Source of the DNA: Ardenticatenaceae bacterium
GTDB lineage: Bacteria; Chloroflexota; Anaerolineae; Promineifilales; Promineifilaceae
NCBI GenBank assembly: GCA_020634245.1
Contig: JACKCC010000006.1
Span: 763,339-827,338, forward strand
Direction of reading: 5' to 3'
Length of the DNA: 64,000 nucleotides
Shown: piece after piece, positions 33,607-43,600 of the stretch
How positions within the stretch are numbered: the stretch's first letter is position 1
How the letters are laid out: every line of letters begins with the position of its first letter
Translations under genes and position numbers: made by a program
Notes under the pieces: model-generated
Seen by the model: the letters and a program-made list of their open reading frames with translations, nothing else
What the model was told of the DNA's origin: nothing
Database searches by the model: none

Positions 33607-36246
33607 ATGAAAAGTCACTATCTGGCAACGAAATTCCACATCCCTCTCTGGCGTACCAATGGCGTTCCCCGTCCTCGTTTATTAGAACGCTTGCAGAGCG
33701 GTCTGGCTAATCACCACAAGCTGACCCTGATTTCAGCCCCGGCCGGTTATGGCAAAACGATGCTGATGGCGGAGTGGATTGCCGGATTGCAGGACACGGC
33801 CGTTTCCACCACCTGGCTCTCCCTCGACGAAACAGACAACGACCCGGCCCGCTTTTTGAGTTACTGGCTGGCTGCATTCCGGAGCGTCAACGAATCCCTG
33901 GGCCAAAGCGCTCAAAGTCTGCTGGGTATGCCCCAAATTCCGCCACCGTCAGCCATCTTTGATCAACTTATCAACGACCTGGCCGGGCTGGATGACCGGA
34001 TTCTTTTGGTTTTGGACGATTACCACGTCATCGACAATCCGCAAATCCACGAGGCGCTGGAATATTTCCTCGACCATCAGCCGCCGCAAATTCACCTGGC
34101 CATCACCACCCGTTCCGACCCGCCGTTTACCTTGTCCCGGCTGCGCGTGCGCGGCCAGCTTACCGAGATTCGCGCCTACGATTTGCGTTTTACTATTGAT
34201 GAGGCCCGCCAATTTTTCAACCAGGCAATGCAGCTAAATTTGGAGCCGGAGGACGTGTCCACGCTGGAGGCGCGCACCGAAGGCTGGGCCGCCGGGCTGC
34301 AATTAGCGGCGCTGGCCATGCAAAATCTATCCGACCGGCGCGATTTTCTGGCCGAATTCAGCGGCAGCCATCGGTACGTCATCGATTATTTGCTGGATGA
34401 GGTGCTGAAATCACAGCCGCCGAAGATACGTGATTTTTTGCAGGAAACGGCCGTTCTCCATCGTTTTAATGCCGATTTGTGCCAGGCCGTCACAGGGGAC
34501 AGCGCTGCTGCCGAGATTTTGGTCCATCTGGAGCGGGCCAATCTGTTCCTTGTTCCGCTGGATGACCGGCGCGGCTGGTATCGCTACCACCACCTCTTTG
34601 CCGACGTCTTGCGCGCCGCTCTGCCGCCCGAAACCGAGCCGGTGATTCACGGCCGCGCTGCTGGTTGGTTTACCGATCAGGGGTTGCTGGACCAGGCCAT
34701 TCCCCACTGGCTGGCTGTGCCCGACACAGCGCAGGCGGCGCAGCTCATCGGCCGTCTGGCAGCGGATTGGCTGAAAAATGGGGAACTGCAAACCTTGTTG
34801 GGCTGGCTGGAGAAATTGCCGGAAACGGCCGTTTTTGTCGACCCTGACCTCATCTCTTACAAAGCCCTCTCCCTGCTGCTGACCGGCCAGATTGACCGGG
34901 CGCGACAGTACGCCAAGCAAGCGCGGGAAACATTTGAAAATATGGCCGAGAAAACCGGGCTGGGCCGACTGTTGGCCATCCAGGCCTGGTTTGCCATGAC
35001 CGGTGGCAAAGCCGACTGCGGCGCGCTGGCTCAATCGGCGCTGGCCTGGCTTGACGAAACCGACCGCTTCTTCCGGGCTATCGCTTTGATTGCTCTTGGT
35101 TCTGATTATGCCTGGAACGCCGATCTGCCCACGTCGAGCCGTGTTTTTCAGGAGACATACGAGTTGGGCCGGCAGATGGGGCACGCGTTCATCACGTTGG
35201 GGGCGCTGGCCAACTGGGCTTTTAATTTGCTGGAAATGGGCCAACTGCGGCAGGCGGAATCGTTGTGTCGGGCGGCGTTGGCCGAATATGTGGATAATCG
35301 CGGCCGCCCACTGCCCATTCTGGGCATAATTTACAGCCCGCTGGCAGCCATTTGTTATGAGCAAGGCCGCTTTGACGAGGCGCAAGCGTTTGCCCGCCAG
35401 GGCATCGAACTAAGCCAGCGCCTGTTTTCCAGCGTGATTTTGGGTGGCGACAGCGAGATTGTGTTGGCGCGGATCGCCTTCCATCGCGGCTATCCTGACG
35501 AGGCGTTGGCCCTGCTGGAGGAGACGGCCCAGGCGGCCCGGCAGCGCAACGTGATGATGGTGGTGTATAAAACGGCCGTTGTTCGGGCGGAAATTCAGTT
35601 GCTGCTGGGCAACCTGGCCGAAGCTGATGTACACCTTACTGAATTGGAAACCCAGGCACAGACTGATTTGCCTAAGACCCGGCAGATTTTCGCCCATTTG
35701 CGCGCCCGCTATTGGGCTGCCAAAGGGCAGATGGAAAAAGCGCGGCACATTCTGGCTGAACTGGAGCAGTTGGATTCAGCCGAGGGTTGTCTGCGGCGGT
35801 TGATGGGCGTTTATGTCACTCAGGCGCTGCTGGCGCAGGCCGAAGGCAATCGGGCGTGGGCGCTGGATGCGTTTGCCCAGGCGCTGCGATTGGCCGCGCC
35901 GGAAGGATACGTGCCCCTCTTTTTCCCGCACGCAGGTTGGCCGACACGGCCGTTGCTGCAAGCGTCGCAGGCTGTGGCTCCGGAGTTGGTGGCTGCCGTT
36001 CTGGTGCAAGCGCTGCCGGCGGCTGAAGATGCGCCCACACCCGCTGATTTTTTGCCGGAACCGCTGACGGAGCAGGAAGTTCGCGTACTGGGTTTGCTGG
36101 TGGACGGCCGTTCCAATCAGGAAATCGCCGATGAGTTAGTTATCTCGCTGGGGACGGCCAAATGGCATGTCCATAATATTTTGCAAAAACTGGGCGTGGC
36201 CAATCGTGCCCAGGCCATCGCCAAAGCGCATGAGTTGAATCTCTGA
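33607..36246 (+). CDS. MalT/LuxR-family ATP-dependent transcriptional regulator
   Basis: The 879-residue STAND-type regulator has an N-terminal NTPase with Walker A APAGYGKT (about 40-47) and Walker B ILLVLDDYH (about 130), a winged-helix and TPR-like sensor region (about 350-780), and a C-terminal LuxR helix-turn-helix (LTEQEVRVLGLLVDGRSNQEIADEL, about 818-842). Such proteins switch from monomer to DNA-binding oligomer on ATP plus an inducer. The inducer is unknown. The gene precedes a same-strand set of small membrane genes and may control them. Confidence 0.93.
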   Translation: MKSHYLATKFHIPLWRTNGVPRPRLLERLQSGLANHHKLTLISAPAGYGKTMLMAEWIAGLQDTAVSTTWLSLDETDNDPARFLSYWLAAFRSVNESLGQSAQSLLGMPQIPPPSAIFDQLINDLAGLDDRILLVLDDYHVIDNPQIHEALEYFLDHQPPQIHLAITTRSDPPFTLSRLRVRGQLTEIRAYDLRFTIDEARQFFNQAMQLNLEPEDVSTLEARTEGWAAGLQLAALAMQNLSDRRDFLAEFSGSHRYVIDYLLDEVLKSQPPKIRDFLQETAVLHRFNADLCQAVTGDSAAAEILVHLERANLFLVPLDDRRGWYRYHHLFADVLRAALPPETEPVIHGRAAGWFTDQGLLDQAIPHWLAVPDTAQAAQLIGRLAADWLKNGELQTLLGWLEKLPETAVFVDPDLISYKALSLLLTGQIDRARQYAKQARETFENMAEKTGLGRLLAIQAWFAMTGGKADCGALAQSALAWLDETDRFFRAIALIALGSDYAWNADLPTSSRVFQETYELGRQMGHAFITLGALANWAFNLLEMGQLRQAESLCRAALAEYVDNRGRPLPILGIIYSPLAAICYEQGRFDEAQAFARQGIELSQRLFSSVILGGDSEIVLARIAFHRGYPDEALALLEETAQAARQRNVMMVVYKTAVVRAEIQLLLGNLAEADVHLTELETQAQTDLPKTRQIFAHLRARYWAAKGQMEKARHILAELEQLDSAEGCLRRLMGVYVTQALLAQAEGNRAWALDAFAQALRLAAPEGYVPLFFPHAGWPTRPLLQASQAVAPELVAAVLVQALPAAEDAPTPADFLPEPLTEQEVRVLGLLVDGRSNQEIADELVISLGTAKWHVHNILQKLGVANRAQAIAKAHELNL

Positions 36247-36250
36247 TAAT

Positions 36251-36312
36251 AGTGCCAGGCAAGGGACGCAAGGTTCTGACCAATTAAAGCTGCTCGCCCC
36301 TTGCCTGGCACT
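36251..36312. repeat. Dispersed GTGCCAGGCAC palindrome, copy 2
   Basis: AGTGCCAGGCAAGGG (36251-36265) and CCCTTGCCTGGCACT (36298-36312) are perfect 15-bp arms just after the MalT-like gene. It may terminate that gene. Confidence 0.85.
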
Positions 36313-36443
36313 CCAACCTACCCCCCTATCCTCTAATCATTTGAAACCTATCCCCAACCCTATCTCTCGGTAGGCGACGCCGCGCTGCCCTGGCGGTAGA
36401 CTGTGAGCATAACAAAAAACTGGCACGTTGGAGGTGCTTTCAA

Positions 36444-36974
36444 ATGAATCCATTTACTAAATCGACATTATTTTTACGCTGGGGAATGCTGCTGCTGGTG
36501 CTTTCGGCTTGCGCTTATCCGGGAACAGGCACCGACCCGGCGCGGATTGTGAATAAAACGGCCGTTCTCATCGCTGACTTCACACCCCCATCCGATTATG
36601 AGCCGGATTTTGGCCTGCACACGATGGGATACACGGCCGTTGCCTACAAAAACGGCAGCATCGGTCACCTGTACCTGGCGCAGTCGGAAATGGAAGCGGA
36701 TGGAGATGCTTTACAGCAGGCACTGGGCGAGATGGTTCCTGGTTATCGTTATGAGGAGGAGAATCTGACGGTGGTGGAGCAGCGGCAGGTTTCTATTCGC
36801 AATCAGGCAGTGACTGTGACGATTAGTGAAGGGATGGGATGGGATAACGAGTTGCTGCGGCAGGCAACGGCCGTATTTCAGGGCAAAGCTGGCCCCGCAC
36901 TCCTCATCCTGCAGCAGCCGATCAGCCAATGGGATGACGCCGCAGTCGATGCCTTTCTCACTTCAGTTCGATAA
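36444..36974 (+). CDS. Lipoprotein of unknown function
   Basis: The 176-residue protein has a signal ending in the lipobox LVLSAC (Cys at about 23). The mature domain starts with a Pro/Asp-rich stretch (DFTPPSDYEPDFG) and continues as a mixed alpha/beta fold I do not recognise. TTGGAGG lies about 10 nt before the ATG. It is the first gene of a closely spaced run reaching to 39817. Confidence 0.8.
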   Translation: MNPFTKSTLFLRWGMLLLVLSACAYPGTGTDPARIVNKTAVLIADFTPPSDYEPDFGLHTMGYTAVAYKNGSIGHLYLAQSEMEADGDALQQALGEMVPGYRYEEENLTVVEQRQVSIRNQAVTVTISEGMGWDNELLRQATAVFQGKAGPALLILQQPISQWDDAAVDAFLTSVR

Positions 36975-36987
36975 AGGGTAATGAATC

Positions 36988-37260
36988 ATGAATCGCAAAT
37001 TGAGTTTTTCCATCATGGTTTCGCTGCTGATGGGCGTTAGCCTGGGTATTTTATTGGGACCGGCGCTGGGATCAGTTATCAGCTTCCTGGTCAAAATAGT
37101 CTGCGCCATTTTCTTCGATAACGCCTTGGGGAACATTGCTCTGGGCATGGTTATTGGCGCTGTTTCAGCCTTGATTGTTTATTGGTTGGCAATGGCCGTG
37201 TCTCTCCGCAGAAACGTTGACAAGCTGGATGAACGGCCGTCAACCTGGGGCGCTTTGTAG
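36988..37260 (+). CDS. Small membrane protein, unknown
   Basis: The 90-residue protein has two to three membrane helices (about 7-27, 30-45, 48-72) and a short charged tail (RRNVDKLDERPS). Its Gly-rich first helix (SLLMGVSLGILLGPALG) resembles the one encoded at 38077. It starts 13 nt after the lipoprotein gene. Confidence 0.72.
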   Translation: MNRKLSFSIMVSLLMGVSLGILLGPALGSVISFLVKIVCAIFFDNALGNIALGMVIGAVSALIVYWLAMAVSLRRNVDKLDERPSTWGAL

Positions 37261-37265
37261 AAGGT

Positions 37266-37499
37266 ATGGGCATGGACAAATATGTTTACCAAATTCGCGT
37301 ACAGGGCCATTTGGATGCGCGCTGGCTGCACCGCTTTGAGGGGTTGACCATCACGTTGACCCCGGCTGGTGAAACCATCCTGACCGGCCCCATCGCTGAC
37401 CAGGCTGCTTTGTACGGTGTATTGAATCGTGTTCGCGACCTGGGGCTGGACCTGATTTCGGTGCAGCGCCAGCCAATAGAAAATGAAAAAGGAGTTTGA
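37266..37499 (+). CDS. Small cytosolic protein of unknown function
   Basis: The 77-residue alpha/beta protein (YVYQIRVQGHLDARWLHRFEGLTIT, then GPIADQAALYGVLNRVRDLGLDLISV) has no membrane segment. It looks like a small ferredoxin-fold-type domain, without clear motifs. It lies 5 nt after the previous gene, and its stop overlaps the next ATG, so it is translationally coupled within the run. Confidence 0.75.
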   Translation: MGMDKYVYQIRVQGHLDARWLHRFEGLTITLTPAGETILTGPIADQAALYGVLNRVRDLGLDLISVQRQPIENEKGV

Positions 37500-37972
37500 T
37501 GATGACTACCAATAGTTTAAGGAAAACGGCCGTTACCCCACGCGCCACCATGTTTGTAATGGCCGGTCTGATAGTTGTGCTTCTCGGCGGCATCCTGCTC
37601 TTGAACACATTAGTCGGGCAAAACGGAGCAGCCCAATACGGTCCGCCGCTCGATTTCCAATTCCTGGCCGAAATTGATCTCTCGATTAAAACGTGGGAAG
37701 AAGCAGCCGTAGCCCAGTTTTCGCTGGCTGAAAGCGCCGAGGTTGGCCTTTATTTCAACTTGCGCAGCGTGGATTCGGCTTCCTTTGACCTGAGTTTGCA
37801 AGGCCCCAACAGTTTCCAGACGCTCATTCTGCACAGCGAAACTTACCGCACTGATGAAGCTGGGGCTGGCTGGCAGCGCAATTTTACCTTGCCGCCGGGC
37901 GATTACCGAGTGATGTTAACGGCCGTGCAAAGCCCTGGTGTTCTATCAATTTATTGGGGTACCGCCGAGTAG
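37499..37972 (+). CDS. Membrane-anchored beta-rich protein, unknown
   Basis: The 157-residue protein has one membrane segment (about 18-40) and an extracytoplasmic beta domain (QFSLAESAEVGLYFNLRS, LTLPPGDYRVMLTAVQS) resembling jelly-roll or pre-peptidase C-terminal-like folds. The start is one of two ATGs (37499, 37502) after GGAG; a TTG at 37496 is less likely. Confidence 0.72.
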   Translation: MMTTNSLRKTAVTPRATMFVMAGLIVVLLGGILLLNTLVGQNGAAQYGPPLDFQFLAEIDLSIKTWEEAAVAQFSLAESAEVGLYFNLRSVDSASFDLSLQGPNSFQTLILHSETYRTDEAGAGWQRNFTLPPGDYRVMLTAVQSPGVLSIYWGTAE

Positions 37973-37984
37973 TCCCTAAAACAA

Positions 37985-38055
37985 AAAGCATTAGCCCACA
38001 GATTCCGCAGATGGCACAGATTCATTATTTGTGGAATCTGGGAAATCTTGTGGAT
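37985..38055. repeat. CAGATTCCGCAGAT word patch
   Basis: CACAGATTCCGCAGATGGCACAGATT is followed by the inverted TTGTGGAATCTGGGAAATCTTGTGG. Related words occur at 9220-9250 and 48516-48545, the latter inside a gene. Confidence 0.7.
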
Positions 38056-38076
38056 GTTTCTAAAGGAAATTTTGAA

Positions 38077-38250
38077 ATGAACAAGAATCGAAAACAATTA
38101 CTTCCGGATCGGTCGATGGGTGTGGGGATGGTCATCGGCATGAGCTTTGGCATCATCTTTGGCCTGCTGGCCGATAACGTGGCGCTGGGTGTGGCCCTGG
38201 GCGTATCCATTGGCGCTGGCCTGGGTGCTGCTTTACAAAAAAGCGCCTGA
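38077..38250 (+). CDS. Very small two-helix membrane protein
   Basis: The 57-residue protein has a basic start (MNKNRKQLLPDRS) and two Gly/Ala-rich helices (about 14-32, 36-54). AAAGGA lies 9 nt upstream. The longer frame that includes the repeat patch is unlikely. Similar Gly-rich helices occur in the protein at 36988. Function unknown. Confidence 0.65.
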   Translation: MNKNRKQLLPDRSMGVGMVIGMSFGIIFGLLADNVALGVALGVSIGAGLGAALQKSA

Positions 38251-38266
38251 TACTGGAGATTTTGAC

Positions 38267-39817
38267 ATGACTACCATAAAACAAATGATTGATCGTGGTC
38301 AAACACGAAAAAGTATTACACAAAATAATCGGTTTGCCAGAACGGCCGTTGCCGCAGGCAGCGCTTCATTAGCCGGGTTTCTCACGGCCCTGACTATGCC
38401 TGCCGGACCAGTCACCGCTACCCAGGTGTGGATTGTGATGGCAGTTGGCCTGCTGGTGGGGTTAGCTGCCGGGCTGTCTTTACGCACTTACTGGGCAATG
38501 CTGCTGGCCCCACTGGCCTACATCATCCTCTTCGAATTTTTCCGGCCAGCGGGCGCAGTCCCCACCACCGGCGCGATTCGCCTGGACAATTCTTACGGCA
38601 TTCTGGCTTTGCTGGTGGGACGTGGATTTCATGGATTAGTCGGTCTGCTGCCGATGGTGTTGGGCGCGGGATTGGCTGTGTTGGCGACACGTTACCATGC
38701 TGGTGAATTGACCGGTTGGGGCCGAATAGTTTTGCAGGCAGCGCTGCTGCTTATTTTGGCGGCGGTGGTCGTAGCGCTGGCCGTTTTGAATGGGATTCCG
38801 GCCCGTACGCCGCCCATTGTGGATATTGATGGTCAACCGGTGGCGGGAAGTATTGCTGAGTTAACGGCCGTACCTCTCGGCGGCCAGGAGCAAACCATCA
38901 TGATCCGTGCTCACAGTGCCGACCGGCCGGTACTGCTTTACCTCAGCGGCGGCCCCGGCCAGAGCGATCTGCCCTATTCGCGGGTGCTGCTCGAAGATTT
39001 GACGCAGGATTTTGTCGTCGTCAGTTGGGACCAGCGCGGCACCGGCAAATCGTATCCGGCGCTGTATCCGACGGGAAATGTGACACTGGAGCAGGCCGTC
39101 GCCGATACCATCGAGCTAACCAATTATCTGCGCGACCGTTTCGACGAGGAGAAAATCTACCTGTTGGGCGAATCGTGGGGGACGACATTGGGTGTGCTGG
39201 CTGTGCAGCAGCGACCCGACCTGTACTACGCCTGGATTGGCAGCGGGCAGATGGTCAGCCAGCGCGAAACGGACCGCCAGCTTTACCGCGATGTCATGGC
39301 CCTGGCCGACCGCAACGGCAACGCGGTATTGAGAGAGCAAATGCTGGCTTTTGGCGAACCGCCTTACGCCGACACACCTTATCCCAATGCGGTGGTGATG
39401 GGTTACTACGACCAGCTTGGCCAGCCCTACCGCCCGCCGCAGGATTACATCGACCGGGGAACGGCCGCTAACGTGGGACCGTGGGGTATCCTGGGCAGCG
39501 AGTACAGCCTGGTGGAAAAAGTCAACGTCCTGCGCGGGCTGATTGACATGTTCACTGTCATGTATCCGCAACTGCAAGGGATTGATTTCCGGCAGGATGT
39601 GCCCCGGCTGGATGTGCCGGTTTACATTCTGGACGGCGCGGCCGAACTGGCGGCGCGCCGCGATCTGGTGCTGGAATGGTATGAGCAGCTTGAAGCGCCC
39701 CGTAAGCAGATTTACACCTTTGACGATGCCGGGCATTCGGTGGCCTTTGAGCAGTTTTCAGCGCTGCACCGCATTTTGACCGAGACGATTGTGCCGGAGA
39801 CGTATCCTGACCGGTAA
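38267..39817 (+). CDS. Membrane-anchored alpha/beta hydrolase (proline-iminopeptidase-like)
   Basis: The 516-residue protein has four to five N-terminal membrane helices (about 25-205) and an alpha/beta hydrolase domain. That domain has the oxyanion segment SGGPGQSDLPY, the Asp-Gln-Arg-Gly-Thr-Gly motif VVSWDQRGTGKSYP and the nucleophile elbow GESWGTTLG. An acidic residue in VPVYILDGA and a His in DDAGHSVAFE complete the triad. S33 peptidases share the GGPG and DQRGTG motifs. ATG 38267 follows GGAG. The last gene of the run, it probably faces outwards. Confidence 0.88.
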   Translation: MTTIKQMIDRGQTRKSITQNNRFARTAVAAGSASLAGFLTALTMPAGPVTATQVWIVMAVGLLVGLAAGLSLRTYWAMLLAPLAYIILFEFFRPAGAVPTTGAIRLDNSYGILALLVGRGFHGLVGLLPMVLGAGLAVLATRYHAGELTGWGRIVLQAALLLILAAVVVALAVLNGIPARTPPIVDIDGQPVAGSIAELTAVPLGGQEQTIMIRAHSADRPVLLYLSGGPGQSDLPYSRVLLEDLTQDFVVVSWDQRGTGKSYPALYPTGNVTLEQAVADTIELTNYLRDRFDEEKIYLLGESWGTTLGVLAVQQRPDLYYAWIGSGQMVSQRETDRQLYRDVMALADRNGNAVLREQMLAFGEPPYADTPYPNAVVMGYYDQLGQPYRPPQDYIDRGTAANVGPWGILGSEYSLVEKVNVLRGLIDMFTVMYPQLQGIDFRQDVPRLDVPVYILDGAAELAARRDLVLEWYEQLEAPRKQIYTFDDAGHSVAFEQFSALHRILTETIVPETYPDR

Positions 39818-39865
39818 TTTACGGCAAACAACTGCCGGGAGACTGATTTGGGGTTGGTCTCCCGG

Positions 39866-40405
39866 TTATTTTTGGGAGAATGGGAAGCGGTGGTTGATTT
39901 GGTGACGGCCGTTCCCCTCCGCAACCAGTGCTAAATTATCGACCTGAATCGTCCAGGCGATGGATTGGGTGTGCAGCCAGGTGACGATGGGGCCGAGGTT
40001 TTCCGGGGTGATGTCGCCATGGGCCAGGGTGATGTGGGGGAACCAGACGGCAGGGGCGTAGTAGGGGATGCTGCCTTGACTGTGCGGGTTAACGGCCGTC
40101 CACACCCGTTCGTGCAGCTGCGTCAAAGCCAAACTGCGAGCGACGGGGACGTAGATGACCGATTCGGCTCCGGGGAAGATGGCGATACCGGCGGCTTGGA
40201 TGGGGAAGACGGCCGTTTCCTTTGCCAGCCTTTCCAAAATACCGGCCAGCCTATCCAGGTCATACGCTTCGGCCACGTGATAGGAGAAATGGGGTACAAA
40301 CGTCGCCGCCGGATTGCCCACGCCAAACCGCTGCGCCATCTCCGCCCACAGCTTTTCGACGAATTCGGTGTGCTGGTCATCCAGCAATGAAACAATGCCG
40401 TGCAT
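39866..40405 (-). CDS. 2H phosphoesterase (2'-5' RNA ligase / cyclic phosphodiesterase-like)
   Basis: The 179-residue protein has two H-x-T/S motifs, VPHFSYHV (about 37-44) and FPHITLAHG (about 122-130), in the two-lobed fold of LigT/CPDase enzymes. These hydrolyse or form 2',5' or 2',3'-cyclic phosphate bonds in RNA or small nucleotides. The first motif has Ser in place of Thr, which the family tolerates. It is the last gene of the string downstream of mutS and the helicase fusion. It carries several ACGGCCGT words and so looks native. Confidence 0.82.
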   Translation of the reverse strand: MHGIVSLLDDQHTEFVEKLWAEMAQRFGVGNPAATFVPHFSYHVAEAYDLDRLAGILERLAKETAVFPIQAAGIAIFPGAESVIYVPVARSLALTQLHERVWTAVNPHSQGSIPYYAPAVWFPHITLAHGDITPENLGPIVTWLHTQSIAWTIQVDNLALVAEGNGRHQINHRFPFSQK

Positions 40406-40407
40406 GG

Positions 40408-40599
40408 CTAATCTTTGAGCGAATCCAGCAATTCTTGGGTTCTTTCCTCTCGCATTTTGGAAATTATCTCTTCGGGCGGCGGCAAAGGTTTGCCTGCCAA
40501 TCGTTGTTGAATGTGCTGGCGCAATTGGACAGTTTTCGCTAGAAGGCGTTGTTGTGTGTTATTTTCCTCCTGTTTTGATCGCTGTGGTTTTTCGTTCAT
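40408..40599 (-). CDS. Small charged helical protein, unknown
   Basis: The 63-residue protein is Gln/Glu/Lys-rich, with one long amphipathic helix (RLLAKTVQLRQHIQQRL) and a KMREERTQELLDSL tail that loosely recalls antitoxin-type tails. No toxin gene is adjacent. It lies 60 bp after the helicase fusion and 2 nt before the 2H phosphoesterase. ATG 40599 is chosen over the longer frame, which would overlap the upstream stop. Confidence 0.5.
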   Translation of the reverse strand: MNEKPQRSKQEENNTQQRLLAKTVQLRQHIQQRLAGKPLPPPEEIISKMREERTQELLDSLKD

Positions 40600-40658
40600 T
40601 TTGGTAAAAATTAGGTATTCCTTTGTCAGAGAGGTGATTGTTGCTGATCTTGTGATCA

Positions 40659-43600
40659 TCAAAATGATAATGGTACATTTTTACTCAGCGGCCGTTCTAC
40701 TTTCATGGCTCTAATATGGGTAAATTTCCACATGTCTTGGACACTAATCACATCAAATCCTAACTTTGTCAAACCATTTGTGAATTCTTCTCGATCACTG
40801 AAGCGGTTAGTTGCTTCGATAATGTGCAATTGACCGTCCAGTCGTAACACTCGATGAGCTTCACATAAGTAGTCTGAGAAGTTATGCCCCATCAATGATA
40901 GGGAGAATATAGCAACGTCCAACTCTCCATCCTCTAAGGGCACATTCTTCATATCGCAAGCTATGACATGTTCATTGAAGGCTACATGATCGAAACTGTA
41001 AACGGTCGTAGTATCAGCTAAGGCTTCCGCAAGAAGCGCTTCCCCACATCCGAAATCACCAATAATGTATCCTGGCCGCACCTGACACCATTTTATCATT
41101 TCTTCATAGGGCACAACGGCCCAATCTTGGCGGGCTTGTCGATAAAGCGTATGGTAATGCACCCATTCTTGCGGATTATCTTGTAAGCGTTGATGCGTCT
41201 TTTGACTATTTGCCTGATTCCAGCGACTGTTTATTTGCGAAAAGTCTCCATATTGCCGTTGCCGTCGTTCTAAATCAATCTGATCGCCATCAAGTGAAGG
41301 TACGGTTAACTGCAATCGGGTAATGGTGGTCACTTGACCTTCTTCCAACCGTTGTAACCAACCCATCAAATCCCGAAATGCTTGAGCCGGGCTTCTCAGA
41401 TGACCTTCTGGAACCACGCCGTCTACTGCTGCATCAGCAATGGATTTCTTGAATTGAATCCGGGCTAATTTAGAACGACACCATGACCAAGTTTCATTTC
41501 CCACGTAAGCCTGGGTGATGGGAATGACCATTTGCACCTTCTGGCTGCGCTGACCCTGACGATAAATGCGCCCTAATAACTGTTCAAACTCAGCATTAGT
41601 CCAGGGTAGAACGTTAATAATGAGACGATCACACACATGTTGTAATCCATCCACGCCTGTGCCAATAGCCCCAGTGCCAATGAGGATATCTACTTCGCTA
41701 TTTAGAAAGGCGTTTAACCCGCTTTTGTCTTCTCCTGTATAAAACCCTACCCGCCAACCATCCGTGGTAAGTGCATCGTACAAGATACGATCAATGCCAG
41801 TGATATAGTGACAATAGATGAGAGTGGGGCGAGGCTCTTCACTTAGTACTCGTCGGATAGCTGGAAGCCGGGCTTCAGTAAGTATTTGTTCCAACCCCAA
41901 AATGTTGTGACTTTGCTTACCCAGAGCCAAAATGTCGTCTAACCATTCACTGCAATCTACCTCAACGATTTCTTGCTCAAACTGAATGTCATATTGAGGC
42001 AACCAACGAATACCCAAAGTAACCAATTTTTGATGTAGTTTCATACAATTGGCTACAGTAGCTTTTGTATTTAGATCATCATGGGCAAGACCAGTGATCA
42101 TTTCTACAAGGCTTATGCCCTCTTGTAAGTTGTTGATCACAGGTGTAGCCGACATGCCGAGGATGAATAAGTCAGGGTTCTTGCTGGTAGCCTGTACCAG
42201 TAAGGCGTTAACCAGTTCTTTTCGTCTGGACATAAGGCTTTCATGTCGTTGTTTAGCGTAGTGAATCTCATCAATGACGACAAAGTCAGGTGTTTCATGG
42301 TATAACAGGTCAGCTACTTTTGAGGCTGAATCTGGCTGTTGAAACATCTCGTAGTTTAGCACCAAATAACGGTGATTGGCTTGTGGCCAATTGGGGCTAA
42401 AGGTTTTTACCTGTACTGCGCTATCAGGGAAAATAGCGGGAATGGTTTCTGCCCAACCGTCTACCACACTATTAGGGCAACAAATAATAGTCAGACTTGC
42501 GTTCACAACCCGGCTGGCTAACACGGCCGAGAGGGTTTTACCAGCCCCTGTGCCAGACCAATTACCCACACGCATTTGATCACGTACGGTTATTGCTGCT
42601 AATCGCTGCATTAAATTGGGCGGGGCGAGCCTTCCATTCACGACGAAGGCATAACCATCAGGTATCGGTAGTAACTGCGCCTGATGATATTCAGTCAAAA
42701 AGTCAGTTCGCACTTTTTCAGCAAATTCTCCACCGTGATAAGTTTTGGCTTGAGCTTCGGCAGCTGCTTCATCCTGTAATGCATGACGCCATAACTTTGC
42801 CCGTGCTGAAGCTAATAAGTAATCAATGGCATCAGCATCTGCGGTAGTTGTCACGGCCGTATCTAAAACGCTGAGTGCATCTTTTGTTTGCACTAAAGGT
42901 AATTCTTCAGTTACATCAGCAGAAGATTCGTCAACAATCTGATCCAAAACATCTTCGGCTTTATCTATCGTACTTAAAGCATCCTCAATATTCGTGTTTT
43001 TGTCGTCAATGAATTGGTCAGCAACTGAAGGTTCCCCGGCAATGAATTTGTCAATTTCTGATTTAGGAATGCGACCAGTAGTAAGTGCTTTGATAAATGT
43101 GCGATTTTTGTTGTAAGCATCAAGCATTCCACTTTGTTGGAAGATAAGATAAAGTTCAGCTGGTTCAAATTTTTCTAGTTGATCTTGAAGCGAATGGATA
43201 AACAGACGAATGCGTCTTAATGTCCAGCCACGATTACAATAAGGGCAGCCAGTTCCCCGTATTCGATTTGTTGGTGATGCTTGCCACTCATGATTGGGTT
43301 CCTCCAGACATTTCCACCAAACTTTCTTACCACTGCCAGATGTGATCATATCTGGCGTTAAATTACCATTTTTTGTTGGATGCCATTCTTGAGTTAATTC
43401 TGGATAAAGGGCAGCAAGCGAATTTGTAACGGACACTTGTTTTCCTGCACAAAACGGGCAACCTTGATTTCCGCCTACTCGAGTATTTGGCGCAGCTTGC
43501 CATTCGTGATCCACACCCTTTGCACATTTCCACCAGACTTTTTTGTTGGAAAATGCCACAAGGTCTTTCGGCTGTAAATGGCCATTCCGAGTTGGATGCC

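Noticed and set aside
40408..40599. Toxin-antitoxin pair
   Set aside because: The tail looks a little like an antitoxin, but neither neighbour is a known toxin fold.
40600..40662. Longer start for the small gene at 40408
   Set aside because: It would overlap the stop of the helicase fusion, and the added residues look like untranslated sequence.
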